Positions 1 through 7,623 are shown, numbered from the stretch's first letter. The stretch is DNA of 9,343 nucleotides from an uncultured Clostridia bacterium (GCA_944376035.1 CALWBJ010000025.1:1-9343); one strand, 5' to 3'. Numbers and translations: made by a program. The notes: generated by a model not told the origin, from the letters alone.

Positions 1-284
1 AAAATAGTATTTGTTCCTATTATCGCTATCCCTATTATGACGGCCGGGCATAAAAAAACGATACCCACTCCCTTGACTTCAGACAAATATACATCGCCGA
101 GCGCTCCGAGCGTAGAAGCAAGAGAAACGGTGATAAACGTTTTCATTCCTGCAGAATGAAATTTTGTAGATCTTTCAATCCCGACAGCCATTGCAACCAG
201 TGTCGCGAGAACTATTCTTAACAGACACGAGTATGTGTTAAATCCTTCGGACCATTCTCCTAACAATCCGGCTATTATATCCAT
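1..284 (-). CDS. MgtC/SapB-family membrane protein, N-terminal part (cut by window edge)
   Basis: The first 94 codons of a membrane protein are present; the 3' end lies outside the window. The start is ATG at 284, with an AAAGGAGA ribosome binding site at 293-300. The N-terminal region carries the family pattern: a hydrophobic helix ending in AVGIERS (about residues 33-39), then HSAGMKTFITVSLAS (about 43-57). This corresponds to the GxExE/R...PAGxRTxxLVxxGAA signature of MgtC/SapB proteins. Two further hydrophobic segments follow. Family members are inner-membrane proteins linked to Mg2+ limitation and, in some pathogens, to restraint of the F-type ATP synthase; many clostridial homologues have no known role. 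It starts 24 bp after the antiporter stop codon and probably shares its transcript, so both may serve cation or pH homeostasis. The family call is fairly sure, the function is not. Confidence 0.82.
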   Translation of the reverse strand, partial: MDIIAGLLGEWSEGFNTYSCLLRIVLATLVAMAVGIERSTKFHSAGMKTFITVSLASTLGALGDVYLSEVKGVGIVFLCPAVIIGIAIIGTNTI

Positions 285-308
285 TTAATATATCTCCTTT
301 TAATTTCA

Positions 309-1742
309 CTATCTTCTGTTAATAAACTTTCTGTTCCTTCTCATATACTCTCCTAACGTATACTGATCGTCCGCAGCCTCATTGAAAGCGCGCTCTTCTT
401 CTGTTTTGGAATATTCGGCACGTGCAATTTCCGCTTCAATTTTAAGCAATTGTTCTCTCAGCGTCTGAGTATCGGTTTTTTCCTCTGCCTTCAACATTTG
501 CTCCGAATTTTCTTTTCCGTATGAACCTGAAAGGTATAATGCAAGTTTTGCACAACCCGGACCTATTATTTCATAAAGAATACTGGATGAAAGTATTACA
601 GTTTGTAATACCATACCCTGTTCGCCGCCAATCACACGGGCAGCCATGACGACTAATCCTATCGCCACACCAGCCTGCGGAATTAGCGCCAACCCAAGAT
701 AATTTCTGGTTTTTTTAGGTTTTCTGGTAATCAGACAACCTATAAATGCACCTGCATATTTTCCTATTATTCTGACAATAAAATAAGTTATTCCTATAAC
801 TATCAGAGGAACACCGTTCAGCGAACTTTTCATATCAAATAGCGCGTCCAAACGAAAACTTATTCCGGAATAAACAAAAAATAAAAGCAAAATGGGCGGT
901 GAAAAATAACTTAACTGTTTGAATAGTCGGTCATCGTCAGTTGCATTTATATAAACAGCGCCCATGGTCATACATCCGAGCAAAGGCGAAACATCCAAGG
1001 CGGCGCCTATTCCGCATATGACAAACAAAAATGCAACAGATATTATCAGTCTGTTGTCGGTAGAACGTTTACCCATCAATAATTTGAGTGCAAACCCCAT
1101 CAAGCAACCTACCGCTATTAATACTATATTGTATATTACAGGTAAGGCTACATCGGAAAATGTAACACCGCCTCCGTCTGTTGCCATTGCAAGGGATATA
1201 GCCGTGCTGAACGCAATTAGGCTTACAACATCGTCCAAAGCCACTGCTCCAAGAAGAGTATCTACAAAATCACCGTTTGCCTTGGTCTGTCGTATAGTCA
1301 TCATTGTTGACGCCGGCGCCGTCGCCGATGCCAGCGCAGATAATATTACTGAAAATGCTAAATCCAGCTTCAAAATAAAAAATGTTAATATAAATATCAA
1401 TAATGAAGCAAGAAGGGCCTCGAAAAGAGTTATAACAGTTACATTTCTTCCGTTTTTTTTGAGACTTTCCAGTCTGAAATATTCCCCGACTCCGAACGCT
1501 ATGAATGCAAGTGCAATATCAGATAGAAAACTCATTCCGCCCGTAACGCTCTCCGGTATAAGATTAAGACAAAACGGTCCGATAATTATTCCGGTAACAA
1601 TATAAGCGGTGACATTAGGCAATTTTAATAATTTAGTTATCCTTGTCGTCAAAAAGCCGGAAATAAGGATAATAGCTATGGAAATAATTATAACGGAGAC
1701 GGAATTTCCGCCTCCTAATGTGTCGTAAAATTTATTTAACAA
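309..1742 (-). CDS. Na+/H+ antiporter, CPA2 type (Na_H_Exchanger domain) with coiled-coil tail
   Basis: A 477-residue cation:proton antiporter of the plasma membrane, expected to exchange Na+ or K+ for H+. About a dozen hydrophobic segments fill residues 12-405. The core motifs of electrogenic CPA2 antiporters (NapA/NhaA-like) are visible: TAPAST at 141-146, the likely unwound crossing helix; the Asp pair D170-D171 in VALDDVV, the likely ion-binding site; and a Lys in RIIGKYAGA (K328), matching the conserved basic residue of the tenth helix. There is no TrkA-N (KTN/RCK) domain, so it is not a full Kef-type channel. Residues about 415-477 form a charged, helical tail with coiled-coil character. 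I chose the TTG at 1742 because GAGGGGG (1747-1753) lies just upstream. The frame stays open to another TTG at 1796, but that codon has no ribosome binding site. It ends with TAG, 24 bp before the MgtC-family gene. Ion specificity cannot be read from sequence alone. Confidence 0.9.
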   Translation of the reverse strand: MLNKFYDTLGGGNSVSVIIISIAIILISGFLTTRITKLLKLPNVTAYIVTGIIIGPFCLNLIPESVTGGMSFLSDIALAFIAFGVGEYFRLESLKKNGRNVTVITLFEALLASLLIFILTFFILKLDLAFSVILSALASATAPASTMMTIRQTKANGDFVDTLLGAVALDDVVSLIAFSTAISLAMATDGGGVTFSDVALPVIYNIVLIAVGCLMGFALKLLMGKRSTDNRLIISVAFLFVICGIGAALDVSPLLGCMTMGAVYINATDDDRLFKQLSYFSPPILLLFFVYSGISFRLDALFDMKSSLNGVPLIVIGITYFIVRIIGKYAGAFIGCLITRKPKKTRNYLGLALIPQAGVAIGLVVMAARVIGGEQGMVLQTVILSSSILYEIIGPGCAKLALYLSGSYGKENSEQMLKAEEKTDTQTLREQLLKIEAEIARAEYSKTEEERAFNEAADDQYTLGEYMRRNRKFINRR

Positions 1743-1746
1743 TTTA

Positions 1747-1754
1747 CCCCCTCT
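1747..1754 (-). promoter_or_regulatory. Ribosome binding site that decides the antiporter start
   Basis: Minus-strand AGAGGGGG precedes TTG 1742 with four bases between. No comparable purine run precedes the alternative in-frame TTG at 1796, so the shorter protein is preferred. Confidence 0.6.
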
Positions 1755-1939
1755 ATCAAATCCGCCCTGAAAAATTAATTCCGAATTATATTTCAATAAA
1801 TTCTTTTTTGCTGTTTGATGTTTTTGCAGAGTTATTTCTTTATCGGAAAAAAATAAATATTTTTATATTTAGAATTTGATTAAGTTATTTATATATCGTT
1901 CCGGCTTCCCGAAAAAGTCATGATTTAAAAAGTTATATA

Positions 1940-1968
1940 ATTATACATCAGCATTTATAAAATGTCAA
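1940..1968 (-). promoter_or_regulatory. Sigma-A promoter of the antiporter/MgtC unit
   Basis: On the minus strand a perfect TTGACA (1963-1968) and a perfect TATAAT (1940-1945) are separated by exactly 17 bases. Transcription should start near 1933, giving a leader of about 190 nt before TTG 1742. It lies just downstream of the hairpin that ends the previous unit, which fits an independent promoter. Confidence 0.8.
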
Positions 1969-2039
1969 GACTGTTTTTAAAATTAATTTGATTTTTCTGT
2001 ATATTGATAAAAATGCAAAAGTAAATTTATTTTTTAAAC

Positions 2040-2074
2040 TCATCGCGGGGAATAAAAATTATTCCCCGCGATGA
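2040..2074 (-). terminator. Strong hairpin, probable terminator after the aminotransferase
   Basis: A perfect 16-bp inverted repeat with a 3-base loop: arms 2040-2055 and 2059-2074, with core CGCGGGGAAT/ATTCCCCGCG. It lies about 105 nt beyond the aminotransferase stop and just before the antiporter promoter, where a terminator is expected. No clean U-run follows on the minus strand (AGTTTAAAAAATAAA), so it may instead protect mRNA 3' ends or act as a boundary. On the plus strand a T-run appears only about 12 bases later. Confidence 0.55.
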
Positions 2075-2180
2075 ACATATAATATGTTTTTATTATTATT
2101 ATATTTATTTAACATTATATAAATTTTACTAAAATGACTTAATTAAAATTATAAATTTACTTAGGTAATATAAAAGATAA

Positions 2181-3377
2181 TTACTTTTTGGAAAAGTATT
2201 CTTCTCCCAACTTTCTGAATCCCGGAAGCGCTTTGATTATCTTATCCCTGCTTACGCAATATGCTATTCTGACGTAACCTTCAACTCCGAAATCATCGCA
2301 AGGAACAAACAATATCTCATATTTTTTTGCCCGTTCGCAAAATGAAGCCGCGTCAGTATCGGGAGATTTTACAAAAAGGTAAAAAGCTCCGTCCGGTCTT
2401 ACACAATCAAATCCTATATCAGTCAGTCCTTCTAAAAGCAGATCTCTGTTTTTTTCATATACCGATATATCCGATTTCAGTTCGGTACAGCGCGCTATTA
2501 CCGCCTGAAAAAGGCTTGGCGCGCAAACATATCCCAACGACCTGCCCGCGCCGCAAACCGCAAGATAGACTTTTCCGCTTTCTTTCATTTTCGGATTTAC
2601 CGCAATGTAACCTATTCTCTCGCCCGGTAAAGATAACGACTTTGAATAGGAATAACATACAAGCGTATTATCGTAATAATTCATAAGATACGGTACTTTT
2701 ATACCGCCGTATACAAGTTCTCTGTATGGCTCGTCTGCTATTACAAAAATTTCTCTTCCGTATTCCTCGGATTTTCTTTTAAGAATTTCACAAACTTTTT
2801 TTACCGTTTCTTCTGAATATACCACACCGCTCGGATTATTCGGAGAGTTTATTATAACTGCCTTAGTATTTTTATTTATTTTACTTTCAAAGTCCGAAAT
2901 ATTTATCTGAAATGTTTTTTCTTCGGGTACGGAAACAACGACTTTTGCACCTGCATTTTCTATAAACACACGGTATTCCGTAAAAAACGGAGCGAAAACA
3001 ATACACTCGTCTTTATTGTTAATAATCGCTTTAAGACATATGGAAAGAGAAGCCGCCGCACCGCAAGTCATATAAATATTATTTTCGTCAAGACTTGTGT
3101 CAAATCTTTTATTTATACTTTCGGCAACTGCTTTTCTTGCGAAATAATCTCCCTGAGCTGACGTGTAACCGTGCAATGCGATACCGCTTTCGGTGTCAAG
3201 AAGTTTTTTTATTGTATCCTTTATTTTGGCAGGAGGCTCTACACTCGGATTTCCGAGTGAAAAGTCGAACACGTTATCGGCTCCTATTTCTCTTGCACGT
3301 GACCTTCCGTATTCAAAAATTTCACGTATTACCGAGCGCTTACTGCCGAGAGAGTACATTTTTTCATTTATATCCAT
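2181..3377 (-). CDS. PLP-dependent class I/II aminotransferase (fold type I)
   Basis: A 398-residue cytosolic enzyme that should move an amino group between an amino acid and a 2-oxo acid using pyridoxal phosphate. Length and motifs fit aspartate/aromatic-type aminotransferases. NSPNNPSG (177-184) holds the conserved Asn181; ADEPYRE (214-220) holds Asp215, which binds the pyridine nitrogen, and Tyr218; SYSKSLSLPGERIGY (243-257) holds the Schiff-base Lys246 and the phosphate-binding Arg254; Arg370 in YVRIAYC should bind the substrate carboxylate. All key residues are present. I chose ATG 3377, which follows GGTGAT; the frame opens at TTG 3389, inside the upstream gene. It begins 1 bp after the amidohydrolase stop, so translation is probably coupled. 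As last gene of the paaK unit it may act on aromatic amino acids or their oxo acids, but the substrate is inferred from context only. Confidence 0.9.
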   Translation of the reverse strand: MDINEKMYSLGSKRSVIREIFEYGRSRAREIGADNVFDFSLGNPSVEPPAKIKDTIKKLLDTESGIALHGYTSAQGDYFARKAVAESINKRFDTSLDENNIYMTCGAAASLSICLKAIINNKDECIVFAPFFTEYRVFIENAGAKVVVSVPEEKTFQINISDFESKINKNTKAVIINSPNNPSGVVYSEETVKKVCEILKRKSEEYGREIFVIADEPYRELVYGGIKVPYLMNYYDNTLVCYSYSKSLSLPGERIGYIAVNPKMKESGKVYLAVCGAGRSLGYVCAPSLFQAVIARCTELKSDISVYEKNRDLLLEGLTDIGFDCVRPDGAFYLFVKSPDTDAASFCERAKKYEILFVPCDDFGVEGYVRIAYCVSRDKIIKALPGFRKLGEEYFSKK

Positions 3378-3378
3378 T

Positions 3379-4197
3379 TTAATCACCAATATTGCCTAAA
3401 AGACCGAGTGCGTTTTTATAAAAAATCTTATCGAAAGTCTCTTTTTTGAGATTATAAGAAATTAATGTTTCTTTATCCTCCCTGATATCCCTCCACGGGC
3501 AGTCTGTCGCAAATAATACTTTGTCCTCACCGTGTTTAGCAAGAATTTTTTTAAACAATTCTTCTTCTATTTCATGAAGTGTAAATGCGGTATCAAAATA
3601 AACGTCCAATCCTGCAAGACGATTAAAAACCTCATCCCATTGTTTATGACCGCCGTAATGACCGAGAACAAATTTACTGTGTTTAACTTTTTTTATAACT
3701 TTTTCCGCAAGTTCGGGCGGACATTTAACCGGCTGACCTATATAACCGTCATCAACCCCGGCGTGTGTAACAACTATCATATCGTACTCTTTCGCGCTTT
3801 CGAGAATTTTTATATATCCCTCGTCGTCTATAAAAGTATTCTGATAATCGGGATGTATCTTAACTCCCTTAAACCCGCTGTCTTTTAAAAATTTCATTTT
3901 TTTGTCGATATCTTCACAGGCGGGATGTATCCCTCCGAACGATATAAGTCTGCGTTTTTTATTTTTATAATACTAGTTGATACCTGACGCAAATCTGTTT
4001 ACGCTGTCAAACTGTGAAGGTTTAGTCAATACGGGAAGCGTGATACATATATCCGCGTCTGCTCTTTCCATCGCGGCGACAAGTCCTTCGGCAGTACCGT
4101 CGGTATGCGCTTTGCCGTTTGAATTTTTTTCTAAAAGCGAAATGGTACTGCTCGCTATTTTTTCAGGGAAAATATGAGTGTGAAAATCTATTATCAT
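3379..4197 (-). pseudogene. Amidohydrolase-family (amidohydrolase_2-like) gene with an in-frame TAG
   Basis: The reading frame from ATG 4197 to TAA 3379-3381 is 273 codons, about the full length of small amidohydrolase_2-type TIM-barrel enzymes. It is broken by TAG at 3973-3975 (codon 75), and both sides are in the same frame. Before the stop, DFHTHIF near the start gives the metal-binding HxH, followed by LPVLTKPSQFDSVNRFASGIN. After it come LISFGGIHP, KGVKIHPDYQ, VVTHAGVD and the metal-binding Asp in FATDCPWRD. Apart from the stop, no catalytic element is visibly missing. The stop falls in a loop between conserved blocks, where almost any residue could be tolerated. The second part has ATG 3897 but no ribosome binding site, so it is unlikely to be made alone. 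Family members hydrolyse amide-type bonds or decarboxylate aromatic acids; the substrate is unknown. It lies 65 bp after the ACT gene and 1 bp before the aminotransferase. It could be a fresh pseudogene, a sequence error or a readthrough gene. Confidence 0.8.
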
Positions 4198-4262
4198 TTT
4201 CTTATACTGCTTCAATCCTTTATGCTGAAAATTTTATAGGTTATTATTCGTTTCAGAAACCT

Positions 4263-4691
4263 TTAAATCTTTGAAATTTCTTCCGAAGTCAAGGTTATTA
4301 CGTTCTCTTTTTTAAACACCGCTTTCGCTAATTCCCCGTCGGACGCTTTCAAAACAACGTAAGCCTTTTCTCCGTCTATGGATAGTCCGTACATGTATTC
4401 TACGTTTATTCCTGCGTCCGATAGTTTATCGAGAAGTTGTTGCAGACTTCCCGCTTTATGTTCGATTTTTATGACAAAAACGTCGGTAAGCATGGTGGAA
4501 AAACCTGACTCCGTAAGTTTTTCTTTTGCATATGACGGGTTATTAACTATAAGCCTCAGCAGTCCGTATTCCGTTGTGTCGGCAAGGCTGAGCGACAGTA
4601 TGTTTATATTATTTTCTTTCAATACTCCTAAAACTTCACATAATCTTCCCTGTCTGTTTTCTATAAATACAGATAATTGCTTTGCAAACAT
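4263..4691 (-). CDS. Tandem ACT-domain protein (amino-acid-binding, paaK-associated type)
   Basis: A 142-residue cytosolic protein made of two ACT domains and little else. Domain 1 (about 1-66) starts with QLSVFIENRQGRLCEVLGVLKE and has the usual loop plus helix where ligands bind. Domain 2 (about 71-137) repeats the pattern with FVIKIEHKAGSLQQLLDKL. ACT domains bind small ligands, usually amino acids, at dimer interfaces. Stand-alone tandem-ACT proteins of this size are common beside phenylacetate-CoA ligase genes in anaerobes. An excellent AAAGGAGGAAG precedes ATG 4691. The 155-bp gap to paaK is AT-rich with no convincing promoter or terminator, so co-transcription from the paaK promoter is likely but not proven. 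It may sense an aromatic amino acid, or modulate the ligase; this is inference. Confidence 0.85.
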   Translation of the reverse strand: MFAKQLSVFIENRQGRLCEVLGVLKENNINILSLSLADTTEYGLLRLIVNNPSYAKEKLTESGFSTMLTDVFVIKIEHKAGSLQQLLDKLSDAGINVEYMYGLSIDGEKAYVVLKASDGELAKAVFKKENVITLTSEEISKI

Positions 4692-4846
4692 TTTCTTCCT
4701 CCTTTTTGACAGTACAATATAAATTTTTCAGATATTTTTTACTTTTTTAATTTTTACAGATTTTGATTTTTATTTTTAACTTATTATATTAAATTACTTA
4801 ACCCATTATTTTAAATTAGTTGTTTTTAATTCCCGGGCCCACTATA

Positions 4847-6145
4847 TCAGTATAATTTACGTTTATCTATGACGTGAACGGCTTTGCCTTCACTTCTGAC
4901 CAATGTCTGCGGCTCTACTATCTTAATCTTGGCATTGAGCCCCAAAGCCTGGTTTATAACGTGGGATATTTTCTGAGTCAGTTTTTCTAAGCCTTTTATT
5001 TCGTCCGTAAAGTATTCGTTGTTAATTTCCACCTGTATTTCAAGGGTGTCGAGATTATTCACACGGTCTACTATCATCATGTAATGCGGTGTTACTTCCT
5101 TTACGTCCACAAGCGCCGCTTCAACCTGACTCGGGAATACGTTAACGCCTCTGATAATCAGCATATCGTCAACACGGCCTTTGAATTTACTTATTCTCGC
5201 GCTCGTTCTGCCACACTGACAAACCGAATAGTCTATACTTGTCAAATCTTTGGTACGGTACCTTATTAACGGAAGCCCCTCTTTTGTAAGAGTCGTAAAT
5301 ACAAGTTCTCCCGTCTCTCCCGCTTTTGAAGGAGTCATGGTCGCGGAATTTATTATTTCCGGATAAAAATGGTCTTCACATACATGCAGTCCTTTATGAT
5401 AAGAGCAATCGCATGCAACACCGGGTCCCATAACTTCGGAAAGTCCGTAAATATCGTGAGCGGTTATGTTTAACCTGGTCTCGATTTCCTTCCGCATCTT
5501 GTCGGTCCAGGGTTCTGCTCCGCAAACCGCAGTTCTGAGTTTCAGTTTGTCAAGGCTTCCTTCCTCGGTCAGCAACTCCGAAATATGAAGAAGATATGAA
5601 GGAGTGCACGCTATTGCCGTAACTCCGAAATCTATCATCATGGTAGTAAGTTTCTTAGAATTTCCCGTACTCATGGGAACAACCATCGCGCCTATTTCCT
5701 CAGCGCCTCCGTGTGCGCCAAGTCCGCCGGTAAAAAGACCGTATCCGTACGCGACCTGTATTATATCTTCTTTTGTAACGCCTGCCATTGTCAGACATCT
5801 CGCAACACATTCGCTCCATATGCTCAGGTCTCGCCTGGTATATCCTACGACAGTCGCTTTTCCCGTAGTACCGCTTGACGCGTGTACTCGTACAATCTGG
5901 GTTTTAGGCACGGCAAACAAACCGAAAGGATAATTATCCCTCAGATCGTCTTTTGTGGTAAACGGAAGTTTGGTTATGTCTTCAACCGACTTTATATCAC
6001 CCGGCAAAAGACCGAGATTCTGCATCTTATTACGGTAAAATTCCACGTTATGATATACATAATCAACAAGTTTCACAAGCCTCGCGCTTTGAAGAGCGGT
6101 CATTTCATCCCTGCTCATACATTCTTTATTAGGATTCCATATCAT
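4847..6145 (-). CDS. paaK: Phenylacetate-CoA ligase (AMP-forming, PaaK family)
   Basis: A 432-residue cytosolic adenylating enzyme that should convert phenylacetate or a related arylacetate, ATP and CoA to the aryl-CoA, AMP and pyrophosphate. Length matches PaaK. ANL-superfamily motifs in order: the phosphate-binding HASSGTTGKATVVGYT (88-103), CGAEPW (208-213), DIYGLSEVMGPG (231-242), RYRTKDL (295-301), CQCGRT (309-314), GRVDDMLIIRGVNVFPSQVE (323-342) and the C-terminal EGKAVHVIDKRK, in which Lys421 should be the adenylation lysine. ATG 6145 is preferred because AAGGAG (6154-6159) precedes it at normal distance; an in-frame TTG at 6163 would overlap that site. It is first in a unit with an ACT protein, an amidohydrolase and an aminotransferase, behind a perfect-consensus promoter and a leader of about 180 nt. 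Indolepyruvate oxidoreductase genes are absent. The family is secure; indoleacetate or hydroxyphenylacetate remain possible substrates. Confidence 0.94.
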   Translation of the reverse strand: MIWNPNKECMSRDEMTALQSARLVKLVDYVYHNVEFYRNKMQNLGLLPGDIKSVEDITKLPFTTKDDLRDNYPFGLFAVPKTQIVRVHASSGTTGKATVVGYTRRDLSIWSECVARCLTMAGVTKEDIIQVAYGYGLFTGGLGAHGGAEEIGAMVVPMSTGNSKKLTTMMIDFGVTAIACTPSYLLHISELLTEEGSLDKLKLRTAVCGAEPWTDKMRKEIETRLNITAHDIYGLSEVMGPGVACDCSYHKGLHVCEDHFYPEIINSATMTPSKAGETGELVFTTLTKEGLPLIRYRTKDLTSIDYSVCQCGRTSARISKFKGRVDDMLIIRGVNVFPSQVEAALVDVKEVTPHYMMIVDRVNNLDTLEIQVEINNEYFTDEIKGLEKLTQKISHVINQALGLNAKIKIVEPQTLVRSEGKAVHVIDKRKLY

Positions 6146-6334
6146 AAAACTTACTCCTTGCAACTAAAAAGTCTATTATAAATGTGCTTATAAATCACAA
6201 ATAATGCTACTTTTAATTTCTTATAAATTACTATAAGTTAATGGATTATTAAAAATATTAAAATTGTATCTTTGTTATATTTTTATATATAACTGATATT
6301 CTTTTTATATAATATCTATAAATCTATATAAATT

Positions 6335-6364
6335 ATTATAAATTCACGGAAGGAATTTTGTCAA
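6335..6364 (-). promoter_or_regulatory. Sigma-A promoter of the paaK unit, with a dyad in the spacer
   Basis: A perfect TTGACA (6359-6364) and a perfect TATAAT (6335-6340) on the minus strand lie 18 bases apart. The spacer is covered by an inverted repeat, AAATTC and GAATTT (6340-6345 and 6353-6358) with 7 bases between, a plausible operator for a repressor. Transcription should start near 6328, leaving an AT-rich leader of about 180 nt in which I recognise no riboswitch or T-box. Confidence 0.75.
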
Positions 6365-6370
6365 TCAAAT

Positions 6371-6410
6371 CAAAAAAATTTTAAGTGCTTACAAAAATTT
6401 TTATACTCGC
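6371..6410 (-). terminator. Possible weak AT-rich terminator after the MFS gene
   Basis: Directly after the MFS stop, the minus strand has a weak A/T-only hairpin (TATAAAAA/TTTTTGTA, 6390-6405) and then a run of seven T (6372-6378). Position and T-run fit a terminator before the paaK promoter, but the stem contains no strong pairs. Confidence 0.3.
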
Positions 6411-7607
6411 TTAAAAAGTTTGTAATTCTTTTTCTGATTTTTCTTTTCTGTTTGTCTTTACAAAAAATAATACTGAAAGCATCATTACCGCATAAAGAAT
6501 CAAAAGATAATACGGTAATAAATAGGAGCCTAAATACTGAGCAATAAACCCGAAAACAGGCGGCATAAGCGTAATGCCTATATTGCAGGCGGCCATTTGC
6601 GTTCCTATTACCGTCTGCGAAATATCCTTTCCGAAATTATACGGAGTCAGATGCGTAAGATTGGGAAACAGCGGTCCGTTACCGAAACCTATAAGAGATA
6701 TTGCCGCTATTCCCACATACAGCGGAAGCGGAAAGGCCAGCAAAATCAATGCAGATAAAACTATAGCCTGCCCGAAAAGTATTATCCGCCAGGGCGTAAC
6801 TTTCCCTGATATCAGCCCTGAAATAAATCTTCCCAATGCCATTCCGCCGTAGTAAAAAGACATTGCGAGCACAGCCTTTTCCGTTGCAAGTCCGCGCGCT
6901 TTTATAAGAAACGTACTTCCCCACGTTCCGCATGTAAATTCAATTGCACACGAACAGAAAAATACAATCCATACGTATTTTAGCGATTTTATTTTTAAAA
7001 CAGAAGAAAATTTAACGTTATTGCTTGTGTTTTCTCGGTTTAATTCCCCGTTTTTACTGTCTGCTTTTTTCCATATCGGCAAAGCGACAAACGTAAAAAC
7101 GGCTATTGCCGCCTGAACCAGAAAAACTATTCTGTATCCGTCTCTCCAACCGCCGCTTCCCGCAAGTCCTAAAGACATGAGAAACGGACTTGCCGCAACC
7201 CCTATACCGTAAAAACAATGAAGAAAATTCATGTATTTAGGTTTATAATTGATAGCGACGTATCCGTTAAGCGCAGCATCAATAGATCCTGCTCCGACTC
7301 CGAGAGGAACGGACAGCAAACATAAATAAAACATACTGCCTGCAAAAGAAAAACCCAATAGCGCAAGCGCTGTCAGCATGGTGCTTAATGCGGTTACTAA
7401 GCCAGTACCCAGCCATTTTATAAGTTTATCGCTGAATATACTCGACAATACCGTGAAAACCGAAATAATAACCGTTATAAAATTAGCGTATGAATCAGGC
7501 AGATTAAATTCTGCGTTAATTGCCGGCCATGCGGGACCGAATATTGAATCCGGTATCCCCAATCCTATAAATGCAAAAAATATCACTATAAGTAAAAACG
7601 TCGCCAT
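6411..7607 (-). CDS. Major facilitator superfamily transporter, fucose-permease-like subgroup
   Basis: A 398-residue integral membrane protein with about twelve hydrophobic helices split by a hydrophilic central loop (about 180-205). The first half shows a degenerate MFS motif A (SDKLIKWLGTG, 59-69) and the segment VGAGSIDAALNGYVAINY (104-121) followed by MNFLHCFYGIG. This matches the pattern GxGxGxxDxxLNxYV...NxLHxxxGxG seen in FucP-like MFS proteins. The second half has motif A-like GGMALGRFISG (254-264). Members move sugars or other small solutes, typically by proton symport; the substrate cannot be told here. AAGGGAG precedes ATG 7607 at good spacing. It starts 16 bp after the second CHR gene, so it is probably the last gene of that unit. 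No sugar-catabolic gene is adjacent, so export or an unrelated solute is possible. Confidence 0.87.
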   Translation of the reverse strand: MATFLLIVIFFAFIGLGIPDSIFGPAWPAINAEFNLPDSYANFITVIISVFTVLSSIFSDKLIKWLGTGLVTALSTMLTALALLGFSFAGSMFYLCLLSVPLGVGAGSIDAALNGYVAINYKPKYMNFLHCFYGIGVAASPFLMSLGLAGSGGWRDGYRIVFLVQAAIAVFTFVALPIWKKADSKNGELNRENTSNNVKFSSVLKIKSLKYVWIVFFCSCAIEFTCGTWGSTFLIKARGLATEKAVLAMSFYYGGMALGRFISGLISGKVTPWRIILFGQAIVLSALILLAFPLPLYVGIAAISLIGFGNGPLFPNLTHLTPYNFGKDISQTVIGTQMAACNIGITLMPPVFGFIAQYLGSYLLPYYLLILYAVMMLSVLFFVKTNRKEKSEKELQTF

Positions 7608-7623
7608 ACTTACTCCCTTTTAC

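Larger units (their letters stand above)
1743..2180. other. Gene-free AT-rich stretch between two transcription units
   Basis: These 438 bases hold no supported gene on either strand. They contain, in minus-strand order, the AT-rich trailer after the aminotransferase, a short palindrome (2074-2088), a perfect 16-bp hairpin (2040-2074), the antiporter promoter (1940-1968) and a leader of roughly 190 nt. A possible 10-codon ORF starting at 1921 has no ribosome binding site. I see no known riboswitch in the leader; the only small structure is an imperfect UUCGG/CCGGAA hairpin near 1900-1915. Confidence 0.6.

Noticed and set aside
964..1605. Long plus-strand ORF opposite the antiporter
   Set aside because: It is antisense to a clear antiporter, its translation shows no family features, and no ribosome binding site supports it.
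1891..1921. Ten-codon leader peptide (ATG 1921 to TAA) before the antiporter
   Set aside because: It has no ribosome binding site and begins only about 12 nt after the predicted transcript start; its composition suggests no attenuation.
3379..3897. C-terminal amidohydrolase part as a separate gene starting at ATG 3897
   Set aside because: The frame continues from 4197 through one TAG, conserved residues lie between the stop and this ATG, and no ribosome binding site precedes it.
4692..4846. Separate promoter for the ACT gene
   Set aside because: The gap is AT-rich with TATATT and TATAAT-like words, but no -35 box lies at suitable distance.
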